From: Phlegmacium glaucopus
Lineage: Eukaryota > Basidiomycota > Agaricomycetes > Agaricales > Cortinariaceae
Direction of reading: 5' to 3'
Assembly: GCA_015039465.1 (NCBI GenBank)
Contig: MU130237.1
Coordinates: forward strand, 248,001 to 312,000
Length of the DNA stretch: 64,000 nt
Positions 61,886 through 64,000 of the stretch are shown here, in pieces (position 1 is the stretch's first letter; each line of letters opens with the position of its first letter). A program made the translations under genes and the position numbers. The notes under the pieces are model-generated. The model saw only the letters and a list, made by a program, of their open reading frames with translations, had not been told where the DNA came from and made no database searches.

Positions 61886-63177
61886 TCAATAATAATGCAA
61901 GAAGAGCAAGCTCAGACTGGCCCCGATAAGAAATATCAGGATGAAGAATCTTCCATCTTTTGCCCTTCTTTTGGCTTCCTTCAACTGCTCGTTACCCTTC
62001 TCTACAGTGGATGTCGCAGTAATGGCGTCTTCATACAGTTGATCGGTAAGCTCGGTCTGCTTCGTCAAATGTGTAACCAATTCCATCTGCAGAGCACTGA
62101 TATCCATCAGTCGTGACTCTGCCTGCTGAACAGACTCTAGTGTATCTTGCACATGTTTCAAGATATTCGCGTTTTCAGTCTCGAATTGCATGATTTGTGA
62201 AGCTGAGAGTTCGATTTCATCGTCGTCCTCGTCTGATAATTCGGAGGGAGTATAAACGGGAATTTTGCGTTGTGAGCCTTTGGGTGAAGAGGTAGATGCA
62301 CCGATGGTTGCTGCAATAGTACTTTCCAGCCAGCTTCCGGGACCCGTACTCTCCACAGATCGGGTACTGGACGAATGTTCTCGGGAGGTCATAGTCATAT
62401 ATTCTTGTGTAGCGCCTGAACCAAGGCTTCGCGTCCTTTCTAGTTGTCGTTTGACGCGTTCTTCCTGAAGTTCTTTTTGCGTCTGGCTTGCCTCAGTCAA
62501 CCTTCGGCTTAGATACCAGACTATACCGGCGTGGTGTGCAGCTATGACATCGGATGATAGACTGGATTCATCTTGCCGCAGTCGAGCAGGGAGGAAACGT
62601 GTCAAAGGATTCGTTTTGCTCGCCACAAGCTCTGCGCGTCCTATAATAAAAAAGAAAATTCAATGGCATGAGCTACCTCATTATGAGAAGCGGCAAACGT
62701 ACGTTTCTCTAAAGCCTCCATTTCTTTCACTCGGTCCGAACATCGAGTCAGTATTACACGAGCTTGTAAGTCTATTTGATCTCTCTCCTCATTTGTCAAG
62801 TGTCGAATATTTGCCCAAGATGATGATGATGATGATGATTCATTGAAATCAATGTTTCGAGAAGCCTGGCGTGAAAGGGACGAGGTGCGGGAGTCTAAAT
62901 TCAAGTAAGGGACCCGGATATTGGCAAGCATTTCGCTGAGTGTATTTATGTGGTTCAACTATAAAAAGTAAACACAGCGTTAATTTTTGGCACATAGGAA
63001 TGTTATGACTAGACATACGACATTGTATGCCTCAGCGACGTAGGTTTTATGTAGAGAAAGCTTGTCGTCCTCATTCCGAGAGTGTTTGATCACTTTCCCT
63101 CTTTTTGCGTCTGGAATCGTGCTCTCCCGTTCGTGTAATATCGTCTTGAAGTCATTGGTGATATTAGTGAAAGGCAT
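61886..63177 (-). CDS. UFE1: Ufe1/syntaxin-18, ER Qa-SNARE
   Basis: Ufe1 is the ER t-SNARE that receives retrograde Golgi vesicles. Exons 63177-63019, 62958-62703 and 62640-61886 give 389 aa. The N-terminus MPFTNITNDFKTILHERE matches the syntaxin-18 pattern. The SNARE helix runs ENANILKHVQDTLESVQQAE to LTDQLYEDAITATSTVEKGN, and the tail anchor is FFILIFLIGASLSLLFLHYY. A Ser run coded by a TCA repeat lies in the N-terminal half. Acidic linker residues (SDEDDDEIELSASQI) precede the SNARE motif. A frame of up to 79 codons on the same strand ends just before its start codon. Confidence 0.9.
62820..62839 (-). repeat. TCA/TGA trinucleotide microsatellite coding poly-Ser in UFE1
   Basis: Six to seven tandem TGA units on the plus strand read as TCA Ser codons on the coding strand. 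The length may vary between strains. Confidence 0.8.
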
Positions 63178-63178
63178 A

Positions 63179-63418
63179 TTATTCTGGGTTGTCCAGTTGT
63201 TGGAGGTGGGCAACGACTACTTTGGGAAGACCACGTGCAATCTTAGCTATAAAAGCCCTTTTACCACGGGTGATTTTTCTCTTCTTTAACCACATCGATA
63301 ATTTCAAATGTTTGCACTTAGGTAATGTTCTTTTTGCAGACTTTTTATGATGTGTCAGAAAGAAAAGAAAGAGTCCTTGTTTGAGGCGGATGGTGTTTTT
63401 CGTACCACCGTTTGCCAT
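63179..63418 (-). other. Possible upstream ORF of UFE1 (79 codons)
   Basis: An ATG-started frame runs from 63418 to TAA at 63181-63179, so its stop ends one base before the UFE1 ATG (63177). The product would be very basic (for example HHKKSAKRTLPKCKHLKL and WLKKRKITRGKRAFIAKIAR) and matches nothing I know. It may be a real small gene, a uORF or chance. Confidence 0.3.
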
Positions 63419-63478
63419 AGTTTGTGACCTATATTTCAAAAATACAATACATCCTACACTCTAAAATACAATACATCT

Positions 63479-64000
63479 CTAGAGGACTACCCCACGATCA
63501 GCTCGAATGTTAGTGAACGAAGGGCGAAGCAGGTTTCGGTGTTTCAGTCGTTTCCGATATCGCTTGTTCTCGCAGCACCCTGGTCCATCTTCAAAGAGTC
63601 AGTAGGTTTTCGGAATGATGCAATGTCACTCACTACAATAGTCTTCTTGTTCTCGTAGAATCAAACAACAAAGAGTCATTTCGCCTAGATCTATGATATC
63701 CTCTTCTTTCACAAAGGAGCAATTGATCACGGTGATAACCTCTATAGATGTAATTGTAGGGTAAGGTTCTCCGCTCATGCGACTCTGGACCAGTGCAACA
63801 AGAGCGCGCCCTGACATTCTCCCGCACCACCTGAAATCCAATCGTGTCAAGTGTGGACATAATCTCCTGGGCGCGTGAAGCAGTCGCAATGCGGCGTCAT
63901 TAATGTCAACATCATGGAGGCGGAGCTCCTGAAGAGATGGCAAGAGTTGAAAGTATCGGGCAAGGCAAGCTGAATCGATTAACAGATCTCTAATTTCCAA
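63479..64000 (-). CDS. 3' part of an F-box/leucine-rich-repeat-like protein
   Basis: The gene runs off the right edge. Exons are 64000-63634 (partial) and 63588-63479. The visible part has LRR-like units: LPSLQELRLHDVDINDAALR and LCPHLTRLDFRWCGRMSGRA, the Cys-containing style of F-box LRR proteins, then TITSIEVITVINCSFVKEED. The C-terminus after the last intron is basic with a CC pair (GPGCCENKRYRKRLKHR) and stops at TAG 63481-63479. The N-terminal half, including any F-box, is not in the window. Confidence 0.65.

Overview
The window is nuclear DNA of a filamentous basidiomycete, most likely an agaricomycete. This rests on very dense short introns (about 50-60 nt, close to 190 inferred by joining reading frames), compact gene spacing, and a fungus-specific gene set (Rim15-type PAS/kinase/receiver protein, KCH potassium channel, Loa1-type acyltransferase, expansin-like secreted protein, arginyltransferase). 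I saw no transposon, virus, CRISPR array or secondary-metabolite cluster. Exon joins were worked out by hand from frame closure and splice signals; single-base errors are possible, but almost all joined coding lengths close exactly.

Layout. 1-10.7 kb: 3' end of a Pex14-like gene, a tRNA-His with an intron, tRNase Z, THOC7, VPS52, a conserved unknown gene, proteasome RPN11 and mitochondrial RSM18. 11-20 kb: RIM15 (1849 aa) and a UIM-bearing unknown protein. 20.5-24 kb: an MFS sugar transporter with 17 exons and the inner-membrane peptidase IMP2. 24.3-27.4 kb: two intact ribonucleotide reductase small-subunit genes, head to head over a 208-bp promoter with three ACGCG cores. 28.6-44.7 kb: a disordered unknown protein, VMA21, ALG8, DRG1, KCH1, VTI1, EMC3, FRQ1, a Cys-rich unknown protein and a PROPPIN. 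46.4-53.6 kb: ATE1, IMP4 and UTP12. 53.9-64 kb: an expansin-like protein, a cystathionine-synthase-family enzyme, a two-RRM SR protein, LOA1, TVP38, the ER SNARE UFE1 and the 3' end of an F-box/LRR-like gene.

The gene content is largely housekeeping and rich in endomembrane functions (VPS52, VMA21, ALG8, VTI1, EMC3, FRQ1, PROPPIN, LOA1, TVP38, UFE1). Many genes sit as divergent pairs with 70-310 bp between start codons. The most unusual features are in gene structure: at least eight introns whose frame only closes with a GC-AG donor, coding exons of 3, 4, 7, 9 and 12 nt, an IMP4 start codon alone in its exon, a tRNA gene directly in front of the gene for a tRNA 3'-end nuclease, and the paired RNR genes. 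I did not find a convincing new multi-gene system; the unknown genes are described individually.
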